This document shows positions 1 to 14,652 of a stretch of DNA of 64,000 bases, piece by piece; the first letter of the stretch is position 1, and each line of letters starts with the position of its first letter. A program made the translations under genes and the position numbers. Under the pieces are notes generated by a model. It worked only from the letters and a program-made list of their open reading frames with translations. It ran no database searches and was not told the DNA's origin. Source of the stretch: Anopheles merus (Eukaryota > Arthropoda > Insecta > Diptera > Culicidae); contig NC_054084.1 in assembly GCF_017562075.2 (NCBI RefSeq), forward strand, positions 2,646,001 to 2,710,000, read 5' to 3'.

Positions 1-122
1 CTGGCGATGCACACCTCGCCCGTGCTCGGGCGGATCTCGAACTCCGCGTTCTTCTTGTAGCCCTCGCCGAGGGTGTAGTTCACCATTGCGTTAACGCCGC
101 AGTCCGGATCGGTAGCCGATAC
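1..122 (-). CDS. ds: dachsous, second coding exon (partial, runs off the window edge)
   Basis: Read on the minus strand from 122, this exon encodes 40 complete codons starting VSATDPDCGVNAMVNY and ending at GEVCIA, with two bases of the next codon at the edge. It follows a good acceptor (TAATTACAG, with AG at 124-123) in phase 0, which matches the phase of the exon ending at 50735. The residues are cadherin-repeat sequence: DPDCGVNA is the calcium-binding DxD linker region, and NYTLGEG follows the usual strand. Placed after the ILK that ends the upstream exon, they complete the first half of cadherin repeat 6 of Dachsous, in line with the Drosophila protein as I remember it. Dachsous is a single-pass cell-surface cadherin that binds Fat on neighbouring cells and controls planar polarity and Hippo signalling. 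The exon continues beyond base 1. Confidence 0.94.
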
Positions 123-3100
123 CTGTAATTACCAAACGCGGCATCGCAGACGGCATCGAAGTGCGTCCGAAAGGAAGAGAAAAGCGGGAAGAGCGAAACG
201 ATAGGTTAGAATGCCGACGGTTGAAACAAACCCAAATCCCAATGCCCATTGCCCTTCTACCATGCCCTCGGTAATGGACCGAGCGTGTGTGTGTGTGTGT
301 GTGGGTTCAAGCATCATTAATTCTAAGCGCGGGGCCAGTGTACACGTGTTTCCATTGATTATCGCAAACGTGGCGCAATTGGCGCAACCGACGTCCATGC
401 CTTTAGACGAAGGATCGATCATGCTTCCCGTACCAACCAGCTGCGGCATGTTGCCTTTGATCTTCGACCAGTTCCTCTTCGGCCATTACCGGCCCCGTAC
501 CATCGCCAACCCCCCACCTCCCACCCGCACCGGGGGTTTCGGGAGCAGCCTAATGTGGAATTAAATTAATAATAATTATTCCATGGAACCGTCCGTGAAA
601 TCGGTCCCGCGTGCGTCCGATGTGCGCATCTAGTGCGCTAGATGAGCGCAAGTTGCAACTTTCCAGCCATGCGCTGCCTCCGATCCCTTGGGCGCCGCCG
701 GGTGCGCAGCGTGAGCGCTGGTGGAACTGAAATGGATTTCACTTCACTCGAGCGATCGATCGCCGATGCTCGATGGCCGGTCGGGTTTGAAGTGATTTCG
801 TTTTATTTCACCCACGATTCCACGACTCACTCCGGCCTTTAGCGGTGGCACAAAATCGAACGCACAAGCCGCAGGGGAGGAGGGCACATTAGCGAACGAA
901 GCGAGGTAAATGGTAAATGAACAATTTTCGACTATTTATACGGTAATGAGTGGCTGATCTTTGAACTAATGGGAAACGTATCGTCTTCCTTGGGCAGAGT
1001 ACGTGGCCGGACTCCGGACTGGGGCTTCTTGTTGTGACAGTGGTGGTGGTCCGTGTGTTGTGTGGCCCCCATTCACCGTGGCCGGTGGTTAAGATCTAAC
1101 CGTTACGATTATGGTGGCGAATGTGGGTTTGAAACCGCCACAGTAGTCAATAAAATTAATCCTTCGCAAATGTCCTTAACGAGCCGTTTGGAGAAAGGCG
1201 AAAGTAAAAGCCCCAATGCAGGCTGAGCTCTTACAAAAGTTGCAAAAAAAAACCCACAACCCGGTGAATAAATGTGGAACCATATTTTGCGATGAGAGCG
1301 AACACACCACGAGGCACCACCACCACGGGTGAAAAAGAGTAATGCCCAATTGGTGTTTCTGCAACTGGACCCCCTTCCCGTCTCAGTCTCAGCATGGAAA
1401 TCGGGCACGGTTTGGGGAACTTTGTGTGTGAGAAACAGGGGCCAGCGCCTGTTTGCACCAGCGCACCGCGGAGATGAAGATGGAGAGTCACATAAAATAC
1501 CCATATTCGTAATTCGTGTTTTCTTGTCTTATCCCCGGCTGTTATCTTTTATGACTGCGCTGCACTCCAAGTCCAAGCCCTGGGACGCTGGGATTTCCGT
1601 ACGGGGCCAGCGCTTCAAACTTCAAACCAAGCGTTGATGTCCTTCCTGGCGTCTTGATTTAACGCGCTCCCGCGGTCGCGGCAAGCGACGTCATATGCGA
1701 TGACGGGGCGCGAAACGGACGGAAAGTAGCAGCAGCAGCAGCCAATTTTAAGACGACTCTGTCTGCCTGTGACTCGCACTGCTGCTCACATATTTTCATT
1801 ATTATCTCGAAAATATATTTTTTCCTCTTCGGCGCACGGCGTCCCAGTGGCCAGAGGAAGCGAATCGACTAACAACAACTGCCAAAAAAAAAAAAAAAAG
1901 AACGGCCAAACTACGAATGAGATGATGAAACGAGAAGAAAATCATCTTCTCCCTCCCCAAAAAAAAAGGTGCTTGCTAAAAGAAAAGGCACGGCCACGGG
2001 ATGCAGAAGCAAATGCACACCCAAAAAACACTCAACCACACACACACACACACGTACGCACTCGCCGACTCACCCCAATATGGCTCAGCCGGCGGAGAAG
2101 AGAAATGAGCCTTCATCCTTTATTTTTAATGATTTTCTGAAAGATGCGTTCGGTGCGATGCGCGTCGCGCTACCGCGTATTATCCGATCCGGGCGATCGG
2201 GTTTTCTGGACCGGATAGTGATCGGACGCGCGGACGCGACAGTGAATCATATGTGGACGCGGGCAAAGGCATCCTTTCTCCCCCTCCCCCACCCGCGGTT
2301 GGTGTGGTGCAGCAGAGCCATGTTTTGCTTTTGGACGTGTGATTTTTCTCGTGTGTGAGCGCTCTCCAAAGCACAACTAGCGCTGTCCAGCCGTGTGACA
2401 ACGGCACGTTTTGGAGCACTGTGTTTGGGGGTGCTGCCGCATTTTTCAACCCGAACGTGAACCGAGACACAGTGTGCGCCCCCGGAGCAATCCGGCATGG
2501 GGTGTTTTGTGTATCGCGTTTCGCAGCGAACAAAACACTGCTATCGGATGGTTTTAATCAAATCAGGTGCATGGGTTTTATCATTTAAATTCGAAGTGAA
2601 GATTAATACGATGGGATCATAAATCAATTTGCGAGCAAAGTGGCGAGAATTGGACGTGGTTGGAGAGCCACTCCACGTACTGGGTTGAAATGGGTGTGTG
2701 TGTGTGTGTGCCGCTTCTGCTGGAGGGCTAACACGATCTTTTGCGATCTCGACACGTTATCTGCAGCGCGCGATCCTTTTCTCGTGCCAGGGTGACGACA
2801 GGGGGGGTGGTGGACCCGCGCCCGGGTGACGAAACGACAAGACCTCGCAGCCACGTTTAGCAGGGTGGCAAGCAGTTCGAGTGTGATTGTGTGAAAGCAG
2901 TCCCGCAGCGATGCGTTTTTGCATCCGTGCTAACGATTTCGACGACGATCGGGGCTAGGCATTTCGCATCTTGTGACCTACGTTCGCGAGAGGACACGTT
3001 CAGCCAAAAGGGGTTTAGGGGGAATTGGGTGGTTCATATTTCTCACTCTTTGTTCTCCGCGATGGCGGGCGCGAGGCACGACTTTTGCGCGTTAGTAGTT

Positions 3101-4143
3101 TGTCTCCGGCTCGGACCTCCGGGGAAGCTTCCGCGAAGGAGGGCCGCCCCACGGTTAAGGGCTTTAATTGAATTTTTATGTAGCGAACCGGCGAAAACTA
3201 TGTAATCGATGCGCGCGAGCGCGTAAGTTGAATGTATTGCTCGTTCGAATTTGCACCGCGTCGAAGGGTGCACGGGCGGGTCGGTGTGCTGTGGAATGCA
3301 AATAAGACGGCAGGATCAATGGCAGACTCCCTTCGCTCGATGAGCGTTCAGAGGCCGCGGACCAGAGTTTGAGATGCAAATAGTTTATCAGTTATTTTTA
3401 TTTTACAATTTTCTGTTTAATGATTCTTCAATTTACCAAAACCGGGGATCGGGATTGTTTCACTCACACACACAGCGACCCAATTTCGAGCTGGGATGCG
3501 AACTATACCGTTTCATTTCCACCGGGTCCCGTTCGGTACGATATATTTGTTTTCCTCCCACGCCCAGCAGCGTTAACTAGTGCTTTAATCCACCCACTGC
3601 GTGATCGGTTCTACGCCTTTTTCCAATAGCTTTAGATAAGTTCGCTTCTCATCGGTCCCGCAGCATGAGCCCCCACACACAGGCTAACATGTGTCGGTAC
3701 TGTTACTGGCTGCTGCTGCTACCTTCTGGTGCTTCTGCACACCGATGACACTTTTGCGGTGTAACAATTTCATTCCCTTCAATGCTACACCCTCCGGAAT
3801 TGCCAGTCGAGTGCTCGGGGGCAATTTTCCTGACGGTTTCCGTGGGCCCATTGCAGCCGCAGCTATTTAAATGGTTGTACAGCAGCAGCAGCAGCAGCAT
3901 GAATGAACAAAAAAAAACAAGAAGGTGGGCCCCGAGCAGTCGACCCGAGGCCTGCATCGAGTTAGGTCCCGGACGGGCGATCGAACCGACGACGCGCCGG
4001 TTTGTTATCATTCGACAATCTTTTTCAGTATTCATTTGCAATCCAAATAAATTTATGTATATATTCGCGTTCACGTATTATGTAGATACTGACGCGCTTC
4101 TGCCGCGAACGGCGAAGGGAAAACGTAGTGGAGTGCAAAAAAA

Positions 4144-4164
4144 ACACACACACACACACACACA
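4144..4164. repeat. (AC)n microsatellite
   Basis: Uninterrupted alternating AC, 21 nt, preceded by an A run. Confidence 0.95.
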
Positions 4165-7100
4165 AAGTGGCAGTAGAAGAAATAAGGCAATTCAATAGAC
4201 AGATCGAAGCACGGGAGGGCACAAATAAAAAAGAAGAAGAAGAAAAGTCAAGCGCAAGAAATAGAAAGAAGGGGGAAAGACATAACGAAAGGATAATCAA
4301 GAACGTCCGCCACCGGCCGGCCCTGTTGCTACGTTTGGTGGTTGTGCTGCTGCAGCCGTTGCTATAGGCAGCCGCGGAATTCTCTCTTTCCCTTTCTATC
4401 TCTTTCTCTCTGTCTCTCTCTCGCTGTCAGTCGCTTCCCCGGGTCTTCGGATCGAAAAGAGAATATTTTACGAAAGTCACAAATAAACACGATCCCCCTC
4501 GGGTTGCACGCTGGAAGCGCTGCTGAAGCTTGGAGCTGAGGAGCGAGATCGCTTTCGGCATGGGAGTGCCCCATTCTGGAACAGTGAAATCCACGCGCTC
4601 CACGACGGGTGCCGATGGAGAGATGCTGCGGAAGCTCGCTTTTCCCTCGCTAGACCGACAGCGGAGACGACAGCTCGAGTTGACATTTTCGACGCTCGGG
4701 CCGAGATGGAGATACACCCAGCCCAAGCAGCGAGGGAGGGAGGGATGTTGGCCACATGAACACATCTCGTCTACTATTCGGGTCGGTTCGAATTGGCTTT
4801 TCCACGGGGCCCAGCGAAGCCGAAGGGTCGCCAGTAATACGCCTCTCAACGGCCAACGATCGAAGCCTTATCTAATTGTAATTAAAACGGTTATCTAAAT
4901 CTTGTGGTAAATCAATTAATCTCGAAACCTGCACCGACTACACTTGTGTGCTCGGCCGAGAGGGCCGATCGGGGGCTATTTTGGTGCTTGGAACGGGGCT
5001 GGGTTGGCCTAAGCCAACTTCCTGCTCACACACACGCACACACATGTGCAATTTCACCGGGAAAACAGGTCGACTAACACACACAAACACACCCAAAGAC
5101 TGATCGTGGGGTTGAGTTGGGAGGAATGTTTTAGTTTCACACAACCGATCGCTTCGGATCAGGTATTTCATGCGGAAAATCGGCCTACTAGGAAGTGAAC
5201 TGAAACCGATCGCCAGACGGTACATGTGTGTGTGTGTGTACACGAATGACCACAGATTCAAAGGTCGCAACCTTTGTCTCACTTTTGTAATGTGCTTATG
5301 CGCCTCGCTATTGACCAGACGCTACAAAGACGCTCCAGCCCGTTACTTCCGCGCAGAGAGGAGGCATGTGGATGCTTTAAGGGCATTCGTACCACCCTCT
5401 ACTGCAGAATGGGGCTAGATCATCCGGGTGCCACTAGGGGGAAAAAACGAATTTACGTATCCACGGCAAGCAGCTGCGAATCGAATCCAAAGAATGTCGA
5501 TAGCAGCAGCAGAAGGGCAAAAGTCGGGCAACGCAAAACGCAGAAACGCATAAATGTTATAATTAATGGAAAAAATATCGTAATGAACTCTCCACGCGTA
5601 TTCTAATTAAATCAATATATGCCACAGGAACGCTCGCCTGGGTCCCTCGCACGCTCGTCAGCTTCGACGCAAATTTTGCGCAACCGCGGGACACCGCGTG
5701 GTTGACGGACGACCGTTGGGCCGAGATTGGCAGCGGGAGAAGGCCGTTGTTGGCGTTGTTTTTGGTCCCTCACTTTGGTTCGCTCACTTCCCATACAATC
5801 CAAGGGGGTCTCTCTATCAGCAGTGGCCTTCAGCATACCCGCCGACTCCCCCCGATCCTCTCCCAACTGATTCCCAGCTTGCGCCTTCTCCCTCGATTAG
5901 TTCATTCGCTCATTAAATCGTTGGAGGCTGTGCGAGCAGTTATCTGGACAGTAAATTTACGTTTTATTTCCTTCCCTTCCTTCACCGGGTGACTCAACCC
6001 CAAAACCCGTCGCCTCGAACCAGTTTTTCCCTCTCTCTGTTTCTGTCTCTCTCTCCCTCTCTCTTGCTTGTTGGACAGGGAAGTTCATTCTTTGCTAGAA
6101 GAAAGATTGTGCGAGAAAGGGAGCTTCTTTTTAATTTCACGTCCCAATTCTGGTTCTAACCCCCGTTCTGGCACTGCAATGTGTCGTCTGACTTTCCCTT
6201 GCCGGTTCTATGCTTTCCCCTCTGTCTCCTTCCCCTTGGCAATATTATTTCGAAGCCCGGTGGGACAGAGCGGCTGCTCATTTTCCCGCCCGTTCGATGA
6301 CGCATCGATCATTTGCATCCTTTTCCATTTTTGCCAGTCCAGTGGTGGAAGCCTCCTTCGCCCCCCCTTTTGTCTAAGCTTTTTAACGACCTACGACGGG
6401 GTTCGGGATTTTTTAGCGAAAGGTGTTCACTGATTTAAATGAGAATTTTGACATGTCGATGCGACTCCTCGCTCGGTTGACCCCTGCCGGGAAGGGCAAA
6501 TTTATAAGCGCACGAACGTTCGCTGCGCCCGTGCGTCCAGGAGGATTATGCCACCAACCCCTCTCTTCGTTCTGTGCGAGAAGAAGGCAAAATGGGCGAA
6601 AACTGTTTCGCACAGAAAGCGAACCGTTTTGTGCAAAATCCCGATCACGGAACTGCGGGTTCAAGACGGGTGTGTGCGCGCGCGCCCGCTCGCGTTCGTG
6701 TGTGTGTGTGCTCTCAGCGTGCGAGAAATTCCAAAGCGATCGCGATTCGTGACGGAGAGGAATGCGGCAAACGGTACGGAACGGCCCAACCGCCGCTGTA
6801 TATGCCCTCGGCCGGCTCCGGGGCGGGGGTTTTGTGCGCCATATTCGAGGCAATCTTTAATTGGGGGGACAGTTGCTGACGTCGCTCAATTAGGGGAAGC
6901 TGATGAGCGATCGTAAAACCTCTTCCCCGATATCGCGAGATGGATGGAAGTGAATGTATGTGTGTGTGTGTGTGTTTGTGGTTGGAAGAAGGTTTTTGGT
7001 GCTTTCTTTGTTTCAATCGATCCGTTCGACTGCGTTGGACACGTGGATGCGTATTTATGCGATTTTTTCGAACCATTTGAATTGGACTGTCTTTGTGCGT

Positions 7101-7685
7101 TGAGTTCTTGCGACCAATTGAGTCGGACCCCGTGGCAATAAGCTCCTCTGGCCCTTATTCCTGCATACCAGGGAACCACCGGGGACGGTAGTCGGACCTC
7201 CCCACCTTTGACATAATTATAGTTCCAGCGAGCGTAGAAAGGATTCCGCCTGGCATGGGAGCTACAACGGCGCGACTAATGGTGGAATCTACTTGCACTT
7301 GCATATACACATGACCCATCATTTCACGATTATTGGGAAGGTCGAGCGTGAAAATGGATTTTTATCCGGGCGAGGTCGCGCTGCCAAGAAGGAGAGGAGA
7401 GCCTGTGGTATTTAGAGCAGGCGATCGTTAAAGCAAAAAAAAAGAAAGAAAACGGGACCGTGGACAGCGCCACCGCGTCCGAGGGAAGTCATCTGGGGGA
7501 GGTCGGGCGACGGGGAGGTTCATTTCACCGAAACCCGAGCACGCCAGCCAGAAGAATGATTAATGGGTTGGCATTGTGAGCTAATTATATTTTAATAACA
7601 TCACTATCGCCATTATTCCCGTGTGATACATTAAAAGGCTTCTTCGTCTAGGAGTCGGGGGGAGGCTGCACCGGGCAACACAACG

Positions 7686-7707
7686 AACCAACCAACCAAC
7701 CAACCAA
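7686..7707. repeat. (AACC)n microsatellite
   Basis: About five and a half copies of the tetranucleotide AACC. Confidence 0.9.
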
Positions 7708-10700
7708 AGCCGGGCGGTTTTTGATGGGACGCCAACAAACAGTCCTGGTGGTGCGATGGGCCTACGAGCCTTCCTAGATGGGTCAGCCAGAGCTTCGGTG
7801 GATGTTCCATCATTCGTGCGCTCATAAAACCGCGCCGCAGTGACTTTCGTGTGCCGTTCCGGCAGCAGGTCGGTCTGCGGCGTGTGTGCTCCTTTCCCTG
7901 CATGGGGACGAGCGCGCGCGCGGTACGTTCTCTCCCAGGCGAAAGAATGGAGCAGACACGAAGAAATCGTTTTGTTGATTGACCTAAAACGCGCCTAATG
8001 CCGTTCCTTTCCTGCTCCTGCCTCTTTCTTTCACTCTTTCTTCGCTAACGCATGCGGCCGGTGATCTAGTCTGGGCGCATTGTGAGCGTGAGGCTGCTTT
8101 TGATGAAGTTTTTATGCGTACAGCCCCTGTGAGCCGGGCCTGAGTGTTTGTACGGTCTGCCAAAAATCTGGCCATCATCATTGTTGGGGCGGATGGGCAT
8201 ACACACCACCACACCACACCAAGAAGAAAAGGGGATAGAAAAAGAGGCAAAGCAAAATCGGGAGTGAACGGCGCTGGCTGGAAATTCCGAGCATTGTTCC
8301 GAGCATCGAGCCACTACGAAAGACTTGGGTGCTAGCACAAGCGACGAAACGAATCGTTTCGTAGCGAAAAGATCGTTCCCGGCTGGCCGGACTGTGCGCG
8401 GCCATTCAGACTGCATCGGTTTGAGGGTGCTCATAAAATTCACTACTTAACGCACACATGATCTCCTTCCCAGCTTCCCCCCCCAACCCGCCCCACGCGG
8501 ACTGTTGTGTCTTGCCGCGCGAAGCAAAACAAACAATGTCCGAGAAAGAAGTACGGCGTTTTTTGTTGTTGTTGTCTCCTTCCTTTACCTCCACACGTTG
8601 TTGCTTTATTTTTTCGCCCGGTTTTATTTTCTAGTCTGGCCTATGTTCGGGTCTGGTCTCCTTCCCTTCCTAGGAGAGAATCTATCCACCCTTCCAAAAA
8701 CGGCGCATTTACAATCTTAGCCCGGCGGCGGCGGTGGTTCGCGCAAGTGTGAAGGGTTTTATGTTTATTGCATACGTGCCCCGTGGGTTCGGTTCTTTGA
8801 TGATCCAGTGAAATGAAACACGGCTTGCGCCCCTTATTCACACGAAAAAACGCGCTGGAAGAAGCGGAGCAGAGGAGCCAAACAACGGGCCGAGCCGAGC
8901 GGGCTTGCGGGTGGATTAAAACCCCTTGGCCCAACTGTTAAGACAATCTCCTGCGGAAGGTGATCCGATGCGATGGGAACACGATCTCGCGCAGATCAAA
9001 GCTGCGCCAAAATCCGCTTCAATATCACGCCGGCCAACGGTAGATGATAAGGAAGAAGGAACGAATGCTCCCGACGTCTCTTTCTCTCTCTCTCTCTCTC
9101 CCCCCGAATTGTGTGTGGATTGCGCGTTAGGCAAATGAATGTGAGCTGTAGATGCACATTATTATCGTGCAAATGAAAAGTAATTCGAAAACCAGCACTA
9201 ACGCAGAAAAGCTAGCGGTAGTCGCACGGGAGAGTTTGAACTTTCGGTGGTTTTTGTGCCTGCTGCCGCCTCTCCCCGAAACCATTTCCACCGTCTGGAG
9301 CCGTGCGTGGTGGAGCATGAACAACGCGGCAGAGAACCTACTTTTGGAGCCATTGCTTCACGAGCCAGCGGATGCATATACATATAAATTCTTCCATTTT
9401 GGCGGCACCGTAACACGAGTGGCCTTCTGGTAGGTTAGACGCACACCGTTGGGGCCTTATTTTACTGTTTCTTTTGTTTTGTTTTTGGCAGCGCACTTGG
9501 CTTACGCTTGCAACAAAAGGTGAATGGATCGTGTGTGTGTGTGTTTTTGTTGTCGGTGGGGGTTGAGGTTTTAATTTAGATGAATTGGAGCGGCTTTGTT
9601 TGATGAATGTGTAATGGGGAAGTAATAATAGAAGTAGAATGCGGCGTGCACGCTAACGTACTAAGACACTTTGCCCGGGGCAGAAGAACAGAACATTTGC
9701 AAGCAGCAGCAGCAGCTTTGGGTTGAATTTTCCACATAACCTGGCTGCAGAAATGTTTCACTTTAATTAAGTCTATTTTCCAGTGCGAAGAAATTGCAAA
9801 ACAGCATCTGGCAAAGCACTCCGCCCGGGCCCGGGTCTCATTGCATTAGCGAATTAGGGAGCAGCGTGAAGCGCGACCACAGGAACAGGAAGTGGTGGAA
9901 CAGGATGGTCGTTCTCTCCCCACCTCCTCTTCGGCCACTAATCTCCGATCTGGTCACAAAACCGGGGCATACTAGTGGGCAATACATTTCGTCCGATCGG
10001 GGCGTTAATTTCCGATCCGGAGACGGAGAAATGCCGAGTACCGCCCGGATTTGCGAGCGGCGAACGAACCACACACTTGCGAGCAGCACGGAACAAGCAC
10101 ACATACACACACACATATGAGGAAAGGAAGAGAGATGTTTGGAGAACTGCACGATTCCGGACCCCATTCCCCTGCCCCCATTCACTACCAGAAACGTGCG
10201 GAAGAATGTCTTTCCTTTCCTATCTGCTTCGCCACAGTACCGGGCGCAGGGGGCCATGCGAAAGTGTGTACGATATATGAACTCTCTTCAGATTAATTGA
10301 TCGCCATTTCCACCTCGCAATCAAACGAACAACGCCACATTAATTTCGCTTCCCCCCTCCCTATTTTTTGTTGCATTGGGAAAGGGTAAGAAAAATCGAT
10401 ACCTTTTGCGCGGGGGATCAGAAAAGATACCCCCGGATGAATGAGGTGCGCGGCGAGTGGAGCAAAGTCCCTGGCCGGATTGTGCGAGATGCGCGAAAAA
10501 AGTCCTGCTTTAAAAAAAAGTGCACCCATCCCTTCGTTCGGGTCGAGGGAAAGATGGGTAAGGGTATGGCTGTGGATGCAGCAGGAGTAAAAAGGCTGAG
10601 GGAGGGATGGAACTGCGCCAAATCGGGGACACAAAAGGAAGTGCAAAAAACATGGCAGATTTTTTCACCAACGGGGACGGCCGACCCGTCGCAGCCAACC

Positions 10701-11156
10701 CGCCACCAAATGTGTGGAATGTGGCGGCCGGGGGAGGGAAAGGGGAGGCTTGTGGGTTCCGGTGGGGTGACAAGATTTATTTCTACCGAAGCCTTATCTA
10801 CTCATTTCATTTCATAAATTAAATTTTGGGAAACTGAGCCCATCCCCGTGCGCGCAAGAGAGGAACGTGAACGACGCGCGCGCACTCACACACTTCTTTC
10901 GCGCTCGGTTCCTTGTCCGGTGCGTACGAGTGCTGCAGTAGTTGGGCGGGCTGGCGGGCATTCTGCCGTTGTTGCTGCTTTCATTCACCAGCAACAGTCG
11001 GGGCACAAAAAAAAAGGACTCGTAAAATAAGGGAGGGCCCGGGCGTTTGGCGAATGTCGTAAATCGTAGCTCAATTTTGTAGCGTTCGATAAGATTGTTC
11101 GATGTTTGTATGCAGCCCCCGACGCAAGACTGCATTGCGGTAACATGGGGACTGCA

Positions 11157-11159
<3 letters not shown>

Positions 11160-11188
<29 letters not shown>
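11160..11188. repeat. (GT)n microsatellite
   Basis: Perfect GT alternation over 29 nt. Confidence 0.95.
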
Positions 11189-12568
11189 GCTGAAGGCTGT
11201 CCGTGAAGACGGGAAAGGATCCGTGGCGCGATCCGTCAGAGGTCAGTGCATGTGATCGCCACGCCACGGCTCGGCAGACGCTCCCTTAATCCAATTAACG
11301 GTTAAGTACGTCCTGGCTGGCCGCGCGTTCGCCAGCGTGACAGCTCGCACGAAAGGGCCACCTTCGCCCTTGTCGTGCTGGCCCGGCACAAGCGCACGGT
11401 GTGAGAGGAGTGGCTCGCAAAACGGTATCTATGTCTGGTATCATCAAGCGTGGTGGTTTAACCTTCATCGGTCGCGGAGTTGCGGAGTTTTTCCGTTCGC
11501 TTTATCTGCATGCCGGGTGTGGGAGGGGAGTGTGTGGAACGCGGGTGAGTGGGTTTATGCAAAAATCTGATCCACGAAAGTCCTTTAAATGCAGGTCGCA
11601 CGAAGCAGCGAACCCATCACGCTCGGGCTCGGCGAGTTTGGGGGGAACGCGAGAGAGCACACCGAAAACATCAACAATCAGATACGCGGGCACACACACA
11701 CACACTGGAGGGCGAACAGATGGCACAACTCGCTAAAACGGACCCTCGAGGGGTGTTTTGGGGGAGGTGAACGACGCAGAGCGTGAGCGGGCGGGGTAAG
11801 CACATTTACATTAATTTATATGTATATATGAAATAAATAATGTCACTGCCGAAATGTTCGCCCCAAAACTGTTTGCGGGATTTTGCGCGAAATCGATCGC
11901 TCGATCGCACACACACACACGCGGACGGACGGACGGTTGTAGTGTAGGTGACCCCGCGGGCAACGAATAAATCGGCAAATGGAAACAGGTAGACGCAGGA
12001 CTTTTCGGTAGCGACCATCAAAGAAGAACGGCAACGGGGCGGGCCAAACGGGCGAGCGGAAAAAACAAAACGCGCGAAAAGCGCTCGAATTAAACGAGAT
12101 CGATCGCCCCGTGTGCCGTAAAAGGAAAACGGTGGCCCAGACGCCCGGGATATATGTCGTGCGCGGATGTGATGTGATGGATGGATGAATGAATCTCTTA
12201 TCCCGGGCGCAAACGTGAAAGGCCAACGCCAACGCGTGATCGTGGCAGCAGCAACAACAAAAAAAGCGTGTCCCACCCCGAAAACGTCACACGAGAAAGC
12301 CCCCCTGCATGCACTATAAACATGGAAAATCCCTAATTTGAAACCAAAAGGACATTTAAGAAAGGGGCTCTGAGCGGTTGAGTCAGCAGCAAAAAGCATC
12401 AACGGGGTGGGGTTTAACGAATCCTGTCGGTTCCTTTTTCGGGATCCCGATTTGGATCGCGGGGCCAAACGCTGCTCCGGGTTGAGCGTTTTTATGCTTC
12501 CTTCTACTGGCCAGATCCTTCCACCGCTGCCAAGGCACGCGCATTCCGCGCTCGTTTTGCCGCACACA

Positions 12569-12590
12569 CTCTCTCTCTCTCTCTCTCTCT
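12569..12590. repeat. (CT)n microsatellite
   Basis: Perfect CT alternation over 22 nt, flanked by short CA and GT runs. Confidence 0.95.
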
Positions 12591-13390
12591 GTGTTTGACC
12601 TTAAATTTTGCATTTTGTGCTGCAGGAGAAGAACCTTTCAGCAAGAGTAAACTGTTTTTGAGCTTGCAGCACAACGGGGAAAAAATATAAAACGGTCCAA
12701 CGGATTGAGCAGCGCTCGCGACACGCCGCGGAAAGTCGCGCGATCGAACCCGCGCGATAAACGTTTGCATACGCGAGAGAGCGCTGGCGCGCGCGCGTAG
12801 TGTAGTAATCACGGTGGGAAAGCAAGTGGACAGGGTGAGAGGGGGCAAAACCGTTGGCGACAAACATGGACGAGAATGTCCCCCCCCCACCCCCCATCCC
12901 GGTTCCGATGATCCTCCAATTTTGGTGATCTTAACCGGCCACCAGCGCTCCCCCAAACGGTTGAGCGACACATGCAAGATTATTGAGAATGTTAACGTAA
13001 GCTTTCGATTTCCTCCACCCAGGCTCTCCCCGTTCGATCACCGTGTGTCTCATCGTAGAAGCGCGGGGGAAGGGAGGGGGGGGGGTTTGTTTGATCCGGT
13101 GTCCCGCGAGACCGCGAGTTTTGGTTAGGGCCGCCGGTTTTATTTTGCTCCCTCCGCCTTAGCATCTCCGACCCGTGTTCGGCACCTCACCACTATTCAT
13201 GGTCATTACATATTTCGGTCCAAGCCGTGGTTTTGTGTTTGACTCTGTGTGTGTGTGTGTTTGCTGTTTCATTTCTTGCTTTCATTTGGAGCCGTCGTCA
13301 ACGCCGTTCGTCGCCAATGGTTGCTCGTTTGATTGTTTCTGCGGTTTTCTCTCTCTCTTTCTCTCACTCTTGTCGTTTGCTTCTCATATT

Positions 13391-13412
13391 CATTATTATT
13401 ATTATTATTATC
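13391..13412. repeat. (ATT)n microsatellite
   Basis: Seven tandem ATT units. Confidence 0.85.
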
Positions 13413-14569
13413 CTTTCAGTGTGGATGTAGTTTTTGTTGTTGTTGCTGTTGGTTTGTCCTGCCGTTTCTGTTGCTTTCCGTTCCCTATCTGCGGGAGGAG
13501 GGGGTGGCTCTGAGCATTCGGTGCGGTTTTATACTTCCATCTTCCACAAGTGATGACAGTTTAAGGAATGTTTTGTCTCTCCCGCATACACGCATTCAGT
13601 AGAGGGCCTTTTTTCGTTGTTGTTGTCATGTTTGTTTCAACATTCTTTCGAATTCGATTTCATCATTTTATCTACCAAGTCGGAGAGAGAGAGAGAGAGA
13701 GCAGCGAAACCAACAGCGCAACAGCCATTCGACTAGTTTGCAGAAACGATTGCACATACGACACCGGCGGCAGTTCGATGCACTCGCAGCGATGCACCCA
13801 CACACACACATGCAGCTATGCACCAAAGTGTGACGCATAGCGCAGCCTCCGACGTGGACAGGTCGGAATGTGGCTTATCCATCCGTTTTTCGGTAGTCAA
13901 ACAGTGTTCGAACCCGCGCGTTGTGCAAACGCAAAGCAAACGATCACTTTGAAATTTGCCCCCAACACCCCCCTTTCCTTTGATGCAACAAAATTGAGCG
14001 TTTTTAAGAAACTGTAACACAATGCAGCAGCTCCAACCAGCGCGAGCTTGGCCCGTTTTTACAACATTGTGGAAAGAAATGAAAATTTATGAAGGCTTAC
14101 TCATTTCGGCGAGGGGCTTAAAGGTTGCCCTTGCTGCTTCTGGCTTTCTCGGTTCGTACCAACGTTTTTCCCCAACGAACGCGCGCTGGTGATCGGTGAT
14201 TTATAGGAAGCGCTCGCTCTCTATCCGGTGGCCCATCCCGTGGGGCTTTGCGTGTTTTGTACGATTTGTAGGATTTTTTTGCTGCTGCTGCTGCTGCCCC
14301 ACGCCCGTTTGGTTTGCTGTTCGAGCGGGGGGGAAATGATTTATCTTCGCCGGAATCAATGTATATATCCGACTGCTCACACAAAAAGGAAGCGAATGCA
14401 CTTTTACGCTTTCTTTTCTGTTCTTTTATCGTGTGTGTGTGTGTATGAGAGTGTGTTTTTTGCTGCTGCTGTTGTTGGTTGTTGGTGGTCAGAGAAGAGC
14501 TTCAAAATTTGAAGAAGGCTATCATCCTTTCCGACGAAGTAATGCATCTTTTGCTTATCGGTGCGTTCT

Positions 14570-14596
14570 GGGGGGGGGGGGGGGGGGGGGGGGGGG
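14570..14596 (+). repeat. 27-base homopolymer G tract
   Basis: An unbroken run of G, followed within 25 nt by a GT microsatellite. It is quadruplex-prone, and the length is probably unreliable in assembly. Confidence 0.9.
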
Positions 14597-14616
14597 TAGA
14601 GGAATTGGGAGATTGG

Positions 14617-14619
<3 letters not shown>

Positions 14620-14649
<30 letters not shown>
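14620..14649. repeat. (GT)n microsatellite
   Basis: Perfect GT alternation over 30 nt, next to the G tract. Confidence 0.95.

Positions 14650-14652
<3 letters not shown>

Noticed and set aside
13900..13925. GTTCGAACC resembling a tRNA T-loop
   Set aside because: No acceptor stem, D-arm or anticodon arm could be drawn around it. Similar single matches near 3980 and 12745 failed too.
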